A program made the position numbers and the translations under genes. A DNA stretch of 64,000 bases from Bradyrhizobium erythrophlei. Lineage in GTDB: Bacteria > Pseudomonadota > Alphaproteobacteria > Rhizobiales > Xanthobacteraceae. The stretch is taken from NCBI RefSeq assembly GCF_900142985.1, contig NZ_LT670849.1, positions 4,976,501-5,040,500 of the forward strand. The letters are read 5' to 3'. Positions 25,239-34,572 of the stretch are shown one piece after another. Each line of letters starts with the position of its first letter. The first letter of the stretch is position 1. Under the pieces are notes generated by a model. The model had not been told where the DNA came from. It did no database searches and saw only the letters and a program-made list of their open reading frames with translations.

Positions 25239-28200
25239 TCAGCGCGCCCCGCCATCCCCGATGATGGTATACGGTGCCCAGAACAGCGGATGCGCGTAGG
25301 CAAAATCGGTTTTGCCGTCGGCGCCGACATAACCGGGTCCGTCCATCAGCGCCACCATGGCGAGCCGCAGCGCTTCGGCGCGCGTCAGCTTCGGATCGTC
25401 GGCCTGCCGCTTGAAAAGATCGGTGACGAGTTCGCGCGCCGACTGTGAATGGACCGACCAGTTGGTTACGAGCAAAGCCCGCGTGCCGGCATAGAAGAAA
25501 GCGCGGCCAAGGCCGGAGGCGGCTTCCGCGCCGGCGCCTTCGCCCGCGCCGGTGTTGCAGGCCGAGAGCACGACCCAGTCGGCGTCGAGCTTGAGCGTCA
25601 GCACTTCCTCCATGGTCAGGAGCCCGTCGCCTTCGACGCCTGCGACCGCAGGGGCCGAGAGCGCGAGCGCCGGCTGCGTCAGGCCGTTGAGTTCGCCGGG
25701 TACGAGCCCGTGGGTGGCGAAAGCCAATACCTTGAAGCCGGAAAGGTCCATGGTTTTGACGACGGCCTCATTGGCGTCCTTGCCGAGCTTGAGGACTTTT
25801 GAGGGATCGGCCTGCAAGGCAAGCGCAATCGATTTCAGTTCTTCCGCCGTATCCGGCAGCCGCGGCAGCATGGCGAGTTCCGCGCTATCGACGCCCTCGA
25901 GCTTCGGGCTCGATCGTCGCTTCAGCGGCAGCCCGCGGGTCGCAACTGTCGCCCCGGCATCCGCGAGCTTGACCGGTTCCTGCTCGCTTGCGGCTTGCGC
26001 GGCCTGCTCCGGGCTGAACAGCGGATCGCCGAACCCGATCAGCTCGTTGCGTCCGGCCTTGCCGGGCGGCAATTGCCGCAAGGTGCGCAGGGCGGCCGAG
26101 GAGGGCACGCTCGTCACCGCGTAGTTGCGCGCGAGCCACGGCACCTTTCGGTAGCTCGAGAACAACGGATCGTCGTTGCTATCGATGGCGGCTTCGGCAG
26201 TCGGCAACAGCGACAACGGCAACAGGCCGAGCGCGCCATTGGTGACCACGATCAGGCTTTTGGATTTTTTCCAGCCGGCTTCGACCGGCTGCAGCAGCAG
26301 CGAATAGAGTTCGTAGCCGAGCTTGACGTCGAAAGCGGGGATGTCGGAAATCATCGCCGCCTGCGGTTCGAGCGCCTCGCGCAGTTTGCGCACCTTGCTC
26401 TGGATGTCGCCGCCGGTGGCCTTGATTTCCGCAAACGCGACGGGGCCGTCTTTCGGCACCGCCCATACGAAGCTGGCATCGCGCCCGAAGTAGAACGACA
26501 GCATGGCTTCGCCTTCGACCAAAGTCGCCTGCACCTGCGCGACATTCGGCGGTTTGGGATCGACGAGGTCGGCATAGGACGGAAAGCGCTTGTTGATCTC
26601 AGTGCGCGCCTGGTCACGCTCGGTGCGCAATTTCTCTATCGAGGCGTTGACAGCCTTCACGCCCTGCGGATCGCGCTCGGTGGAGGGAAGGGCGAGAATG
26701 TTGTTGAGCAGGCCCAATTGTGCGCCGACCTGCTTGCCGAGGTCCTGCTCCTTGCGCACGAGTTCGGCGAGCGCCGGGTCCTTGATCGAGGCGCGCGCCC
26801 CCGAGGCGGCCAGCGCCTGTTGCACCGAATGGCTGCGGATCGAATCCGCAAGGCTGAAGGTGTCGACGGCCGCACTGCCGCTGCCGCCTTGCGCGCCGGC
26901 GAGCAGCTTGATGTAGGCCTCGACGATTTCCTGCAACCGCTGGCTCCGCGCCGCCACGACGGTCGCATCGTCATCGTCGGTGTTATCGCGCGCGGCGGCG
27001 AGCAGAACGGGGAGCGCAAGGCCAAATTCGCGGATCGCATCGCTGTCCTTGCCGGCGCGCATCAAACCGACCGCGAGAATGCCGCGGGCCGAAGCCGCAT
27101 CGAAATGTTTCTCGCCGACACGCGCGATTTCACGCTTCAGCAGCGATTGCGCCGCTTCAAGGCCGGCCTGCGTCTGTCCGGCGGCGAACATCGCGTTGAT
27201 GCGCGACCCGTTCAGCTCGAGCACCAGACGGCGCTGCGGCTCCCATTTGGCGATCGCCTTGTCGAGTTCGGCATAGACGGCGGCGGCCTCGGGCAGTTTC
27301 CGCTCGAAGGTGAGGATGGCGCCGAGTTGCGACAGCGTCTGGGCGCTGTATTGCGTGTCGTCGCCGATGTTCAGGGTGCGGTTGATCTCGAGCGCGATCC
27401 GCACCAGCTTCTCGGCTTCGTCGTAGCGGCCTTCCTCGACCAGGATATTGGCGAGGCTTCGGATGAATGGCACGGTTCGCGGATTATATTTGCCTTGTTG
27501 TTTGAGCTGCGTTTGCAGCAGGCTGCGCACGTCGACCTCGGCTTCGGCGAGCCGACCTTGCCTGGCCTTCATGCGTCCGGCACTGAGAAACTCGTTGTCG
27601 GCATACTGCCGCATCTGGAGTTCAGATGGCGCGTGCGGAAACTTCATGTCGGGGATGGAAGCAAGCTTCCAGTCGTGCGATTTCGCATAGGCTGCCTCGG
27701 CCTCGCGAAACTGGCCGCGTGCCTCGAAGATCACGGCGCGAATGGCCTCGATCTCGCCTTCCCAGGCCCGGCCGGCCTTGGCATAGCCCTCGCGCCAGCC
27801 GGGCAGGCCGCTGGTGCGCGCCTCCTGAATCATGGCCAAGCTGCTGCGCATGTAGCCTTCGGCCTGCGGGATATCTCCCATCTGCGCGAGAACCTGGGCG
27901 GCGATCCGCCGTGCATTGAACATGTATCCCTTCTGCCCGGGCCGGTTGGCATCCGAAATCATGAACTGCGATACCTGAAGCGCGCCTTTGACGTCGCCCA
28001 GCGAGAGTTTTTGAATCGTGAGGAACTGACGGATGCGTTGTCCGAAAAATCCGTCGCCTGAGGCGACCGCGATAGACAACGCCTTCTCGCCGTCGGCCAG
28101 CCCTTCGACGTTACGGCCAAGCGAGGCGCGGGCGATTCCGCGATCATAGTAGAATTGCGCGAGGTCGGATTGGGACTGGCTTTTGCCGGGTTCGCTGTCG

Positions 28201-28694
28201 GCATCGGCCTTCAGCTTCGCCAGCACGGCGGGATCAGGCTTCTCGCCGTCGAGGATGGCGGCGATATCGCCGATCGTGCGCGGCGGCGGCACAAAGCCGG
28301 CCGGCAACGCATTGCCGGGCGCGACCGCATCTTCTTTCGGCTTGCCGTTCTTGTACATTTCGATCGGCACGTTGGCCCGGCCGTTAGCGGCATTGAGCGC
28401 CGCCAGCACGCAGGCCTTCACCCGGGGCGTCGCCGTCTCGCGGCAGCGCGCCAGATTGCCTTCGCGATCTCCGCCGCCGCCTCGGCCTCCGCCCATGCCC
28501 TGCATGCAGGCCATCACGATCGGCCGGCCGACGCTCTCCCGGCAGTTCGCGATCGCCTGCTCTTTCGACAGCGCGAGAGCGCTGCCGCAGGACGCGGCAA
28601 AAGCGAGGCTCGCGATAAAGCCGGTCGCAAACGTCGCGGCAAGCGCGCCTGGCCGTCGGCGGAGAGGTGGAGCGGTGTTGAAAGACTTCTGCAT
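25239..28694 (-). CDS. Exported TPR-CHAT domain protein (caspase-like protease)
   Basis: 1151 residues. A signal peptide (FIASLAFAASCGSALA) is followed by a cysteine-rich module in which NCRESV...ACMQG and RCRETA...ACVLA are two copies of one four-cysteine pattern. Residues about 160-640 are tetratricopeptide-like repeats (QSDLAQFYYDRGIARASLGRNV, GRYDEAEKLVRIALEINRTL), then a helical linker and the C-terminal CHAT domain (about 780-1145). The caspase-type dyad is intact: H995 in FATHGLVPGEL and C1046 in LSACNTGAGEG. CHAT proteases cleave partner proteins, as in the gRAMP/TPR-CHAT craspase, but most are cytoplasmic; this one appears periplasmic or secreted. ATG 28694 begins the signal peptide. 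First gene of a four-gene operon. Confidence 0.88.
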   Translation of the reverse strand: MQKSFNTAPPLRRRPGALAATFATGFIASLAFAASCGSALALSKEQAIANCRESVGRPIVMACMQGMGGGRGGGGDREGNLARCRETATPRVKACVLAALNAANGRANVPIEMYKNGKPKEDAVAPGNALPAGFVPPPRTIGDIAAILDGEKPDPAVLAKLKADADSEPGKSQSQSDLAQFYYDRGIARASLGRNVEGLADGEKALSIAVASGDGFFGQRIRQFLTIQKLSLGDVKGALQVSQFMISDANRPGQKGYMFNARRIAAQVLAQMGDIPQAEGYMRSSLAMIQEARTSGLPGWREGYAKAGRAWEGEIEAIRAVIFEARGQFREAEAAYAKSHDWKLASIPDMKFPHAPSELQMRQYADNEFLSAGRMKARQGRLAEAEVDVRSLLQTQLKQQGKYNPRTVPFIRSLANILVEEGRYDEAEKLVRIALEINRTLNIGDDTQYSAQTLSQLGAILTFERKLPEAAAVYAELDKAIAKWEPQRRLVLELNGSRINAMFAAGQTQAGLEAAQSLLKREIARVGEKHFDAASARGILAVGLMRAGKDSDAIREFGLALPVLLAAARDNTDDDDATVVAARSQRLQEIVEAYIKLLAGAQGGSGSAAVDTFSLADSIRSHSVQQALAASGARASIKDPALAELVRKEQDLGKQVGAQLGLLNNILALPSTERDPQGVKAVNASIEKLRTERDQARTEINKRFPSYADLVDPKPPNVAQVQATLVEGEAMLSFYFGRDASFVWAVPKDGPVAFAEIKATGGDIQSKVRKLREALEPQAAMISDIPAFDVKLGYELYSLLLQPVEAGWKKSKSLIVVTNGALGLLPLSLLPTAEAAIDSNDDPLFSSYRKVPWLARNYAVTSVPSSAALRTLRQLPPGKAGRNELIGFGDPLFSPEQAAQAASEQEPVKLADAGATVATRGLPLKRRSSPKLEGVDSAELAMLPRLPDTAEELKSIALALQADPSKVLKLGKDANEAVVKTMDLSGFKVLAFATHGLVPGELNGLTQPALALSAPAVAGVEGDGLLTMEEVLTLKLDADWVVLSACNTGAGEGAGAEAASGLGRAFFYAGTRALLVTNWSVHSQSARELVTDLFKRQADDPKLTRAEALRLAMVALMDGPGYVGADGKTDFAYAHPLFWAPYTIIGDGGAR

Positions 28695-29029
28695 CGAAAA
28701 GCCCCACAAAATGACTTCAAGAAATGGGTCCGAAACGGACCGTGCCTGGAACCTGTCCAGGCGAGATAACAAGCCAGATAACAACCCAAAAAATCAGAGC
28801 CGGCAAAACGGCGACCGGCGCAATTTTGCGTTTAAAATGAGAGAAGTAAAGCCTGCTCGGCCGGCAAGCGGGTGGTTGAGCCGCCAGGTGGGGCCCATGG
28901 AACCGCCGGTTGCCGGGTTAAGAAAGGTTATCGGCCATTTGCAGGTTTCTTTTGGCCCGGTAGCAAGTCGTTGACTACCGCAACGAAGCGCGCTGGATCG
29001 TTTGCCGCAAGCGTAGCATCATCGCGGCC
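28695..29029. promoter_or_regulatory. Divergent intergenic region upstream of the CHAT operon
   Basis: 335 bp between the CHAT operon and the zinc-ribbon gene at 29030. It should hold the CHAT-operon promoter; an AT-rich stretch lies near 28780-28850. I see no strong palindrome and cannot define boxes. Confidence 0.35.
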
Positions 29030-29245
29030 ATGGCAGGCAGCATCTGGACCACCGAATTTTTTGATTGCCCCAAGTGCAGGCTCGGTTACGCCGCAACGAA
29101 GGAGCAGCATGCGACCCGGCGTTCGGGCGCTTTCGCATGCGAAGTCTGTGGCACGGAAGTCCACGCATGGTCCGGCTATTACGATTTCTTCGACTGGAAG
29201 ATCGATCAGCCGGCCGCGCCCGTCTTCGGCAAACGCTGGGCCTGA
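29030..29245 (+). CDS. Small zinc-ribbon protein
   Basis: 71 residues. Two CxxC pairs (CPKC at 13-16 and CEVC at 37-40) separated by about 20 residues form a zinc ribbon, with an aromatic C-terminal half (EVHAWSGYYDFFDWKID). It resembles the small rhizobial proteins of unknown function that often carry this ribbon. No partner can be named; it is divergent from the CHAT operon and convergent with the gene at 29267. Confidence 0.7.
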   Translation: MAGSIWTTEFFDCPKCRLGYAATKEQHATRRSGAFACEVCGTEVHAWSGYYDFFDWKIDQPAAPVFGKRWA

Positions 29246-29266
29246 GCCAGCGCCTCTAAGCCAGCA

Positions 29267-29461
29267 TCATTCCGCGGCCACGAACGGGTCCGCGCGTTTG
29301 GCGATCACCTGGCGGAATTTGTCGGCGAGGTCGTCGCAGTATCCGGCGAGCCCCTGATAGAGCGCGCGGTCCGCCCTGGACTTCGCCTGTTCGGCTGCGG
29401 TCTTGTAGCTTGCGGCCTTGCGCTCGTACTTCTCTAGCTTTGTCTGAAGATCACTCGACAC
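29267..29461 (-). CDS. Small helical hypothetical protein
   Basis: 64 residues, almost all helical: LQTKLEKYERKAASYKTAAEQAKSRADRALYQGL, then GYCDDLADKFRQVIAKR. Predicted to form a helical hairpin or coiled coil. Not recognised. GTG 29461 is favoured because GGAG lies 7 bp before it; a longer frame to 29596 is open without a ribosome site. Confidence 0.65.
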   Translation of the reverse strand: MSSDLQTKLEKYERKAASYKTAAEQAKSRADRALYQGLAGYCDDLADKFRQVIAKRADPFVAAE

Positions 29462-29602
29462 AACGCAACTCCACTCAACATGCGCTACCCACGTGATCAT
29501 CGTTGGCCCGCGGGCCGACCGAAACCATGACCGACATGAGGCAATTTTGCGGACGCGATACGGTTCGCGTTGGACGTGGCTTCGCGGCCACACCAATTAA
29601 GA

Positions 29603-31969
29603 TCATCCCGCGGCGCGGCGCGGCATCGCGCCCGGCGCATCGTCGCTTGCAGCCGCTGCCGGAACCTGCATCAGCACAGTGCGGCCAGGCGTAGCGATCT
29701 CGATGCCAGCTTCCTGGAAGCGCCGCTTCATGCGGCGGTTGAATTCGCGTTGCACCGGCCAGCGCCCAGAGTCGGAGCAGCGGATCTGGCCCACGATCGT
29801 CGCCATCGAGCCGTCGATCTTGTCGACGCCCCACAATTCGAGATCGCCGCGGATCGACATCCGGAACTCCGGATCTTTACGCATCTCGGCGACGATGTCT
29901 TTCAGGATCTGGCTGACGCGATCGGTGTCTTCCTTGTAGGCGACGCTGACGCTGACGGCGGCATTGCCGGCGCCTCGGCTGGCATTGGTAATCGTCGTCA
30001 CCGCGCTGAAGGGAATGATGTGCACCGAGCCGTCGCCGGCGCGCAGGCGAATGGTGCGGATCGAGACGTTCTCGACATTGCCGGTGAGGCCCGCGACGCT
30101 GACGTCGTCGCCGACCTGGACGCCGTTTTCGAGCAACAGAAACAGACCCGTGATCAGGTCCTGCACCAGCTTCTGCGAACCGAAGCCGATGGCGATGCCG
30201 ACGATGCCGGCGCCGGCCAGCAAGGGCGCAACGTTGACGCCGATCTCGCTCAAAGCCGTGAGGCCCACGACCACGACGATCAGGCACAACAGCGCCGTGC
30301 GCAGCATCGGCTGGAAGGTGCGCAAGCGCGCGGCGCGCGCGTAATGGCCCTCGCGCGACAGCGTATTGATCTGGCGATCGAGCAGCGCGTTGGAGATCTC
30401 CCAGATCGCGGCGGCGACGAGGGCTGCGACGGCGACGGTCGCGAATGCCGACAACAGCCGGCCGCCGATCTGGCCGCCATAGAACCAGACGATGGCGTCG
30501 ACGCCCCACACCTCGAGCATCGCGACGAAGCCGATGAAGGCAATGATGCCGGCGACGATCCTTCGCAGCACCGGCAGATAGCGGTTGGCGCGGGTTTCCA
30601 GTCCGGGGAAGCGCTGAAGGATCTCGGGCCGGATCGAGAAGCCGCGGTCGATCAGGCTGAGCGCGACGATGGTCGCAAGCCGTGTGATCAGGCCGATCGC
30701 GACGGTGCCGACAAAATATTGCAGCAGCAGCGAATAGCCGTTGTGGATGTTGAGCGCCCACACCGCCCAGAGCGCGATGTCGAGCGCGATGGCGAGATAA
30801 TGCCACACGGCGGCGAGGCGGTTGCGCATCCGCGCGGCAACGCCCTCACGCCCCGCAGGCGCGCGCATGAGGTCGGCGACTTGCGCGCGGCATTGCAGGA
30901 TGATGACGACGATGAAGAGATGCACCACCAGCATCACCAGGCGCAGCAGCGCCGCATAGCCGCTGCGGTGCAGGCCCAACAGCAGCGCGACGTTGGCGAA
31001 CGCGATGCCCGTGACGGCGACGCCGACGATGCGGCGGGCCCAGATCTCGATATAGGCGGCGGTCTCAGCCCGCACGCGTAACAGGCCGAAGGGACCTGCC
31101 AGCGCCCGCACGGCGCAAATCAGGCCGCGCGAGAACGCGTAGGCGTTCACCACGGCGAGGATCACAAGCCGCGTGGTCGGCGTGTCCGCAAGCCCGGTGC
31201 CCAACAACATCGTGGCGACGCCGACGAACACCACGACAGGAAGCAGTTCGAGCAACAGCCGCCCGAGCACGAAGGGCAGGCGGATCACCGATTGCCAGGC
31301 GCGTGCGAAGCTCAGGCGGCGGCGATGCTGATCCTGGCCCGCCATCACGTCCATGGCCGAGGAGGGCGGATCGGCCATCGCCAGCGTCGGTGCGGGCGCG
31401 TGGGCGGCTTGCGGAATCCGCGCTTCGAGAGCCGCGACCGGCCGCTTGACCAGGCGGAACACCAGCCATTCGGCCACGAAGGCGCAACCAAACACCAGCG
31501 CCAGCTTCCAGGCGATGTCGAGCAACTGGTCGTAGGCGGCGGGGTCGTTGGCGGTGCGGATGAACCACCAGTAGAACGCCTTGAAATGGGTCAGCGTGCG
31601 CGCGACATCGGCCACCTGGCGCGAAATCTCGCCGACCTGATCCGACACGGTTTCCAGAAGCTGCGCGGCGAGACTGTCTTCGCTGAGCGGGATCGCGGAT
31701 TGTTTCTCCGGCGCAGGCGCGGCTTGCGGCGTCGCGTTAGCGATCGCCCGCAGCGTCTCGATCATCTGCGTGCGTTTCTGGTCGTCCTGGAGCGTGTCGA
31801 GCGCGCGCTTCGCCTGTTCCGGTGTCAGCGTCTCCACCTTGTTCGGGGCCGCCGGCGGTGCGTCGCTGGCGGGCGGCGCGCTGATTTGGGCCGCGCCGGT
31901 CTGGGCGAAAGCGGGAGTCGCGATGAGCGCGAGAGCGAGCAGGATCGCGGAGACGAGTTTGTGCGACAC
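29603..31969 (-). CDS. MscS-family mechanosensitive channel
   Basis: 788 residues. Signal peptide (LVSAILLALALIATPAFA), a periplasmic helical region (residues about 25-140), around ten membrane helices, and a C-terminal MscS core: the pore helix region LLAGAGIVGIAIGFGSQKLVQDLITGLFLLLENGVQVGDDV followed by the beta domain (VAGLTGNVENVSIRTIRLRAGDGSVHIIPFSAVTTITNAS). This is the large MscS/YbiO-like architecture; it should relieve turgor on hypo-osmotic shock or transmit membrane tension. GTG 31969 is used because GAGG precedes it by 5-6 bp and it starts the signal peptide; the upstream frame to 32146 is not supported. Confidence 0.9.
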   Translation of the reverse strand: MSHKLVSAILLALALIATPAFAQTGAAQISAPPASDAPPAAPNKVETLTPEQAKRALDTLQDDQKRTQMIETLRAIANATPQAAPAPEKQSAIPLSEDSLAAQLLETVSDQVGEISRQVADVARTLTHFKAFYWWFIRTANDPAAYDQLLDIAWKLALVFGCAFVAEWLVFRLVKRPVAALEARIPQAAHAPAPTLAMADPPSSAMDVMAGQDQHRRRLSFARAWQSVIRLPFVLGRLLLELLPVVVFVGVATMLLGTGLADTPTTRLVILAVVNAYAFSRGLICAVRALAGPFGLLRVRAETAAYIEIWARRIVGVAVTGIAFANVALLLGLHRSGYAALLRLVMLVVHLFIVVIILQCRAQVADLMRAPAGREGVAARMRNRLAAVWHYLAIALDIALWAVWALNIHNGYSLLLQYFVGTVAIGLITRLATIVALSLIDRGFSIRPEILQRFPGLETRANRYLPVLRRIVAGIIAFIGFVAMLEVWGVDAIVWFYGGQIGGRLLSAFATVAVAALVAAAIWEISNALLDRQINTLSREGHYARAARLRTFQPMLRTALLCLIVVVVGLTALSEIGVNVAPLLAGAGIVGIAIGFGSQKLVQDLITGLFLLLENGVQVGDDVSVAGLTGNVENVSIRTIRLRAGDGSVHIIPFSAVTTITNASRGAGNAAVSVSVAYKEDTDRVSQILKDIVAEMRKDPEFRMSIRGDLELWGVDKIDGSMATIVGQIRCSDSGRWPVQREFNRRMKRRFQEAGIEIATPGRTVLMQVPAAAASDDAPGAMPRRAAG

Positions 31970-32270
31970 GAAAGCCTCATTGTTTGAACGGTTGGGCGCA
32001 GCGCCGAAGCTCGGCGTTGCGCTGTGCTCGCGTGATGTCGGAAAGGCCGGTTTCGCCGGTCCGGTGTGTCGGAAGTTTGCCAACCTGACGGCATTCTCTT
32101 GAAATTTGCCTTGCCGCGCATGGAGTTGATGGCGGCTCGTTCGCAATGTGCCGGCCGCATTTTCGCCCCAGCGCCCTCAAGTTGTCTCGAGCCGGGTCAT
32201 GATCCCTGTGGTAGGCTGGTTCCCGTGGCGGATCCTCGCCACGCTAGCTCGCCACATCAGGGAGAGTGCA
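31970..32270. promoter_or_regulatory. Divergent intergenic region (MscS / DUF1330)
   Basis: 301 bp between the MscS gene and the DUF1330 gene, expected to hold both promoters. An open frame continues upstream of the MscS start through this region but has no start signal. Nothing else recognised. Confidence 0.35.
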
Positions 32271-32657
32271 ATGAAAACCCATTACACGATCGCAATGGCA
32301 ATGCTCGCTGGTTTCGGCCTTGGCACGGTCGCGGTAGAGCGACTTCATGCTCAAGCCAAGGCGCCGGTCTACCAAGTCACTGAAGTGGAAATACTGGATC
32401 CGGAAGGCTATGCGAAGGACTACGCCCCGAAGGCCTCGGCCGCGGTCAAGACCGCTGGCGGCAAGTTCCTCGCAGTTGGCGGCAAGACCACTTCGTTCGA
32501 CGGAGACCCGCCGAAGTCCCGCATCGTTATCTCGCAATGGGACAGCATCGAAAGCATCAAGGCCTATCGTGACTCGGCCGCCTTCAAGGAAATTCAGCCG
32601 ATCCGCGCAAAGCTCGCGAAAGTCCGCACCTATGCGGTCGAAGGAATCCCGCAATAA
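32271..32657 (+). CDS. DUF1330 exported protein
   Basis: 128 residues. A signal-like N-terminus (IAMAMLAGFGLGTVAVERLHAQ) precedes a DUF1330 dimeric alpha-beta barrel domain: YQVTEVEILDPEGYAKDYAPKASAAVKTAGGKFLAVGGKT and RIVISQWDSIESIKAYRDSAAFKEIQPIR. The family is uncharacterised but the fold binds small ligands. AGGGAGAG stands 4 bp before ATG 32271. Confidence 0.88.
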   Translation: MKTHYTIAMAMLAGFGLGTVAVERLHAQAKAPVYQVTEVEILDPEGYAKDYAPKASAAVKTAGGKFLAVGGKTTSFDGDPPKSRIVISQWDSIESIKAYRDSAAFKEIQPIRAKLAKVRTYAVEGIPQ

Positions 32658-32693
32658 CGATTTTGATTTTTCTTTTGGATTTACTGACGACAA

Positions 32694-32715
32694 GGCCGCC
32701 GCAAATGACGGCCTC
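32694..32715 (+). terminator. Probable intrinsic terminator of the DUF1330 gene
   Basis: AGGCCG and CGGCCT pair around a 10-nt loop, followed by CTTTCATTT, 36 bp after the DUF1330 stop. The short T-run makes it a moderate terminator candidate; it may also serve the convergent gene at 32753. Confidence 0.45.
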
Positions 32716-32752
32716 TTTCATTTGGCAACGTCCAGACCGGCTGCGCGGTGTC

Positions 32753-32992
32753 CTATTTCTCTGCGGTACGAACGCCCGATCCGTTCAGGCATGAGCGGGC
32801 AGCCTGGATCTCGGCGTCGGTCGCGCCATGGCCGCGCGCCCAGGCCTCGGCGGCCATTTCCGAATATTTCGCCACGTAGTAGCGCACGACGGTGCAGGAA
32901 ACGCGATGGGCCAGACTTGGTTTCTCGCCGGCAACCGCCACCTGTCCGAGCGCCATCAACATGGACAGCGCCACCACTGCTCGCCTCAACAT
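32753..32992 (-). CDS. Small exported hypothetical protein
   Basis: 79 residues with a signal peptide (MLRRAVVALSMLMALGQVAVA). The mature segment has two cysteines (SCTVV, SCLNG) and a helical stretch VRYYVAKYSEMAAEAWARGHGATDAEIQAARSCL. Small proteins with this 'YYVAKYSxxxAExWARxxGAT' pattern are frequent in Bradyrhizobium but have no known function. ATG 32992 starts the signal; the longer frame to 33031 is disfavoured. Confidence 0.7.
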   Translation of the reverse strand: MLRRAVVALSMLMALGQVAVAGEKPSLAHRVSCTVVRYYVAKYSEMAAEAWARGHGATDAEIQAARSCLNGSGVRTAEK

Positions 32993-33113
32993 TTTCGTAA
33001 CCCCGTGCCCGAATCCCACCCGGCGAACCAAAGTAAAATGATTCTTTTCGCCTTCGATATGCGGAACTGTGAGTCAATGCCGTTTTGTCGCGACGTGTGT
33101 TGCGGAAGACACG

Positions 33114-33130
33114 AGTGGAGTGGATTTGAC
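33114..33130 (+). repeat. 17-bp copy of a dispersed repeat arm
   Basis: AGTGGAGTGGATTTGAC occurs here and identically at 62759-62775, where it is one arm of a CTAG-bounded imperfect palindrome. Here it is solitary, in the region upstream of the MFS gene. Confidence 0.5.
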
Positions 33131-33281
33131 CGGCGCCGGTTGCGCTTCAGCCAGCCATGGGATAGCCATTCCGGCCCATTTCTGCCGGGATAACCAATAC
33201 CCGATAACCGAGAATTGTCTGTTGCTGGACGCCTTGCGTCGCTCTGCGACGGTCCCCAAATTATCTGCCGAAAGAAGCTGT

Positions 33282-34553
33282 ATGACAGAACAAACTTTGG
33301 CGGCGCCGATCGAGGGCGATCTGGAGCTGCAACGTGGCTTTTCGGGCTACCAGTCGGGTGTGGTCGCGCTGCTGGCGTTGGTTCAGTTCACGATCATTCT
33401 CGACTTCATCATTATGTCGCCGCTCGGCGCGATCATGATGCCGGCGCTGAACATCTCTCCGGCGCAGTTCGGCGTCGCGGTTTCCGCCTACGCGTTCAGC
33501 GCAGGCGTTTCGGGCGTGCTCGCGGCCGGTTTCGCCGATCGCTTCGACCGCAAGCGCATGTTGCTGTTCTTCTATGCGGGCTTTGCCGTCGGCACCGCGC
33601 TGTGCACGATCGCTCCGAATTATCATGTGCTGATGCTGGGCCGGATCGTGACCGGCCTGTTCGGCGGCGTGGTCGGCTCCATCGTGATTGCGATCGTCAC
33701 CGACCTGTTTCCGCTGCGGCTTCGCGGCCGCGTCATGGGATATGTCCAGACGGCATTTGCGGCGAGCCAGGTGCTGGGCATTCCGGCCGGGCTGTTCCTC
33801 GCCAATCGCTGGAACTGGCATGTCGGCTTTGGCGCGATCGTGGTTCTTGCGATCGCCGTGTTCGTGTCGGTGCTCGTCCTGATGCGCCCCGTGGACGGCC
33901 ATCTGCGCGACCAGAAGCGCACCAATGCTTTCGCCCATTTGCTAGCGACTGTCAGCGACCCGAACTACACGCTGGCTTTCGCCGTCACCACGCTGCTTGC
34001 GACCGGCGGCTATATGCTGATGCCGTTCGGCAGCGCCTACACCGTGCACAATCTTGGAATCGGGTTTGAGCACCTGCCGACGATCTACCTGGTGTCGGGA
34101 TTGTTCAGCGTCCTCATCGGCCCGCTGGTCGGCCGCGCCAGCGATTCCCTCGGCAAGTTCCCGACCTTCGTGTTCGGCACGGCGGTGTCGATCGTCATGG
34201 TGCTGATCTACACGAACCTCGGCCAGGTCGGGCTGCCGCTCGTCATCGTCGTCAACGTGCTGTTGTTCGTCGGCATCTTCTCGCGGATGATTCCGTCCCA
34301 GGCGATGATGTCGGCGATCCCGGCGGCGCATCAGCGCGGCGCGTTCAGCGCCATCGGCGCCTCGCTGCAACAGCTCTCCGGCGGCCTCGGTTCGGTGGTC
34401 GCCGCGATGGTGGTCGCGCAAAACGCCGACGAGTCGCTCCGGCATTTCGACCGCCTCGGCTATATCGTGGTCGCAACGGCGCTGGTGGCGTTGACGCTGA
34501 TGTATTTCGTGCAGAAGCGCGTGGCGGAAAAGTCCGGCAAGGCCGTCATTTGA
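33282..34553 (+). CDS. MFS transporter (DHA1-like)
   Basis: 423 residues, twelve membrane helices. The MFS motif A between helices 2 and 3 is ADRFDRKRMLLFFY and the helix 4-5 region (GRIVTGLFGGVVGSIVIAIVTDLFPLRLRGRVMGYVQ) matches AraJ/YdhP-like arabinose-type or drug exporters. It starts with a roughly 25-residue cytoplasmic lead. ATG 33282 has only a weak AAAGAAG site. The frame is open upstream to 33069 but without homology. It converges with the GGDEF-EAL gene 19 bp away. Substrate unknown. Confidence 0.87.
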   Translation: MTEQTLAAPIEGDLELQRGFSGYQSGVVALLALVQFTIILDFIIMSPLGAIMMPALNISPAQFGVAVSAYAFSAGVSGVLAAGFADRFDRKRMLLFFYAGFAVGTALCTIAPNYHVLMLGRIVTGLFGGVVGSIVIAIVTDLFPLRLRGRVMGYVQTAFAASQVLGIPAGLFLANRWNWHVGFGAIVVLAIAVFVSVLVLMRPVDGHLRDQKRTNAFAHLLATVSDPNYTLAFAVTTLLATGGYMLMPFGSAYTVHNLGIGFEHLPTIYLVSGLFSVLIGPLVGRASDSLGKFPTFVFGTAVSIVMVLIYTNLGQVGLPLVIVVNVLLFVGIFSRMIPSQAMMSAIPAAHQRGAFSAIGASLQQLSGGLGSVVAAMVVAQNADESLRHFDRLGYIVVATALVALTLMYFVQKRVAEKSGKAVI

Positions 34554-34572
34554 AGATGCCGGGAGACCGGCT

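Noticed and set aside
25995..28061. 688-residue open frame antisense to the CHAT gene
   Set aside because: It is the mirror of a strongly coding GC-rich gene; composition is Arg/Ala/Gly/Leu-rich noise with no domain.
29570..31081. 503-residue plus-strand frame over the MscS gene
   Set aside because: Antisense shadow rich in Asp/Ala/Arg/Gln; the MscS pore motif is on the minus strand.
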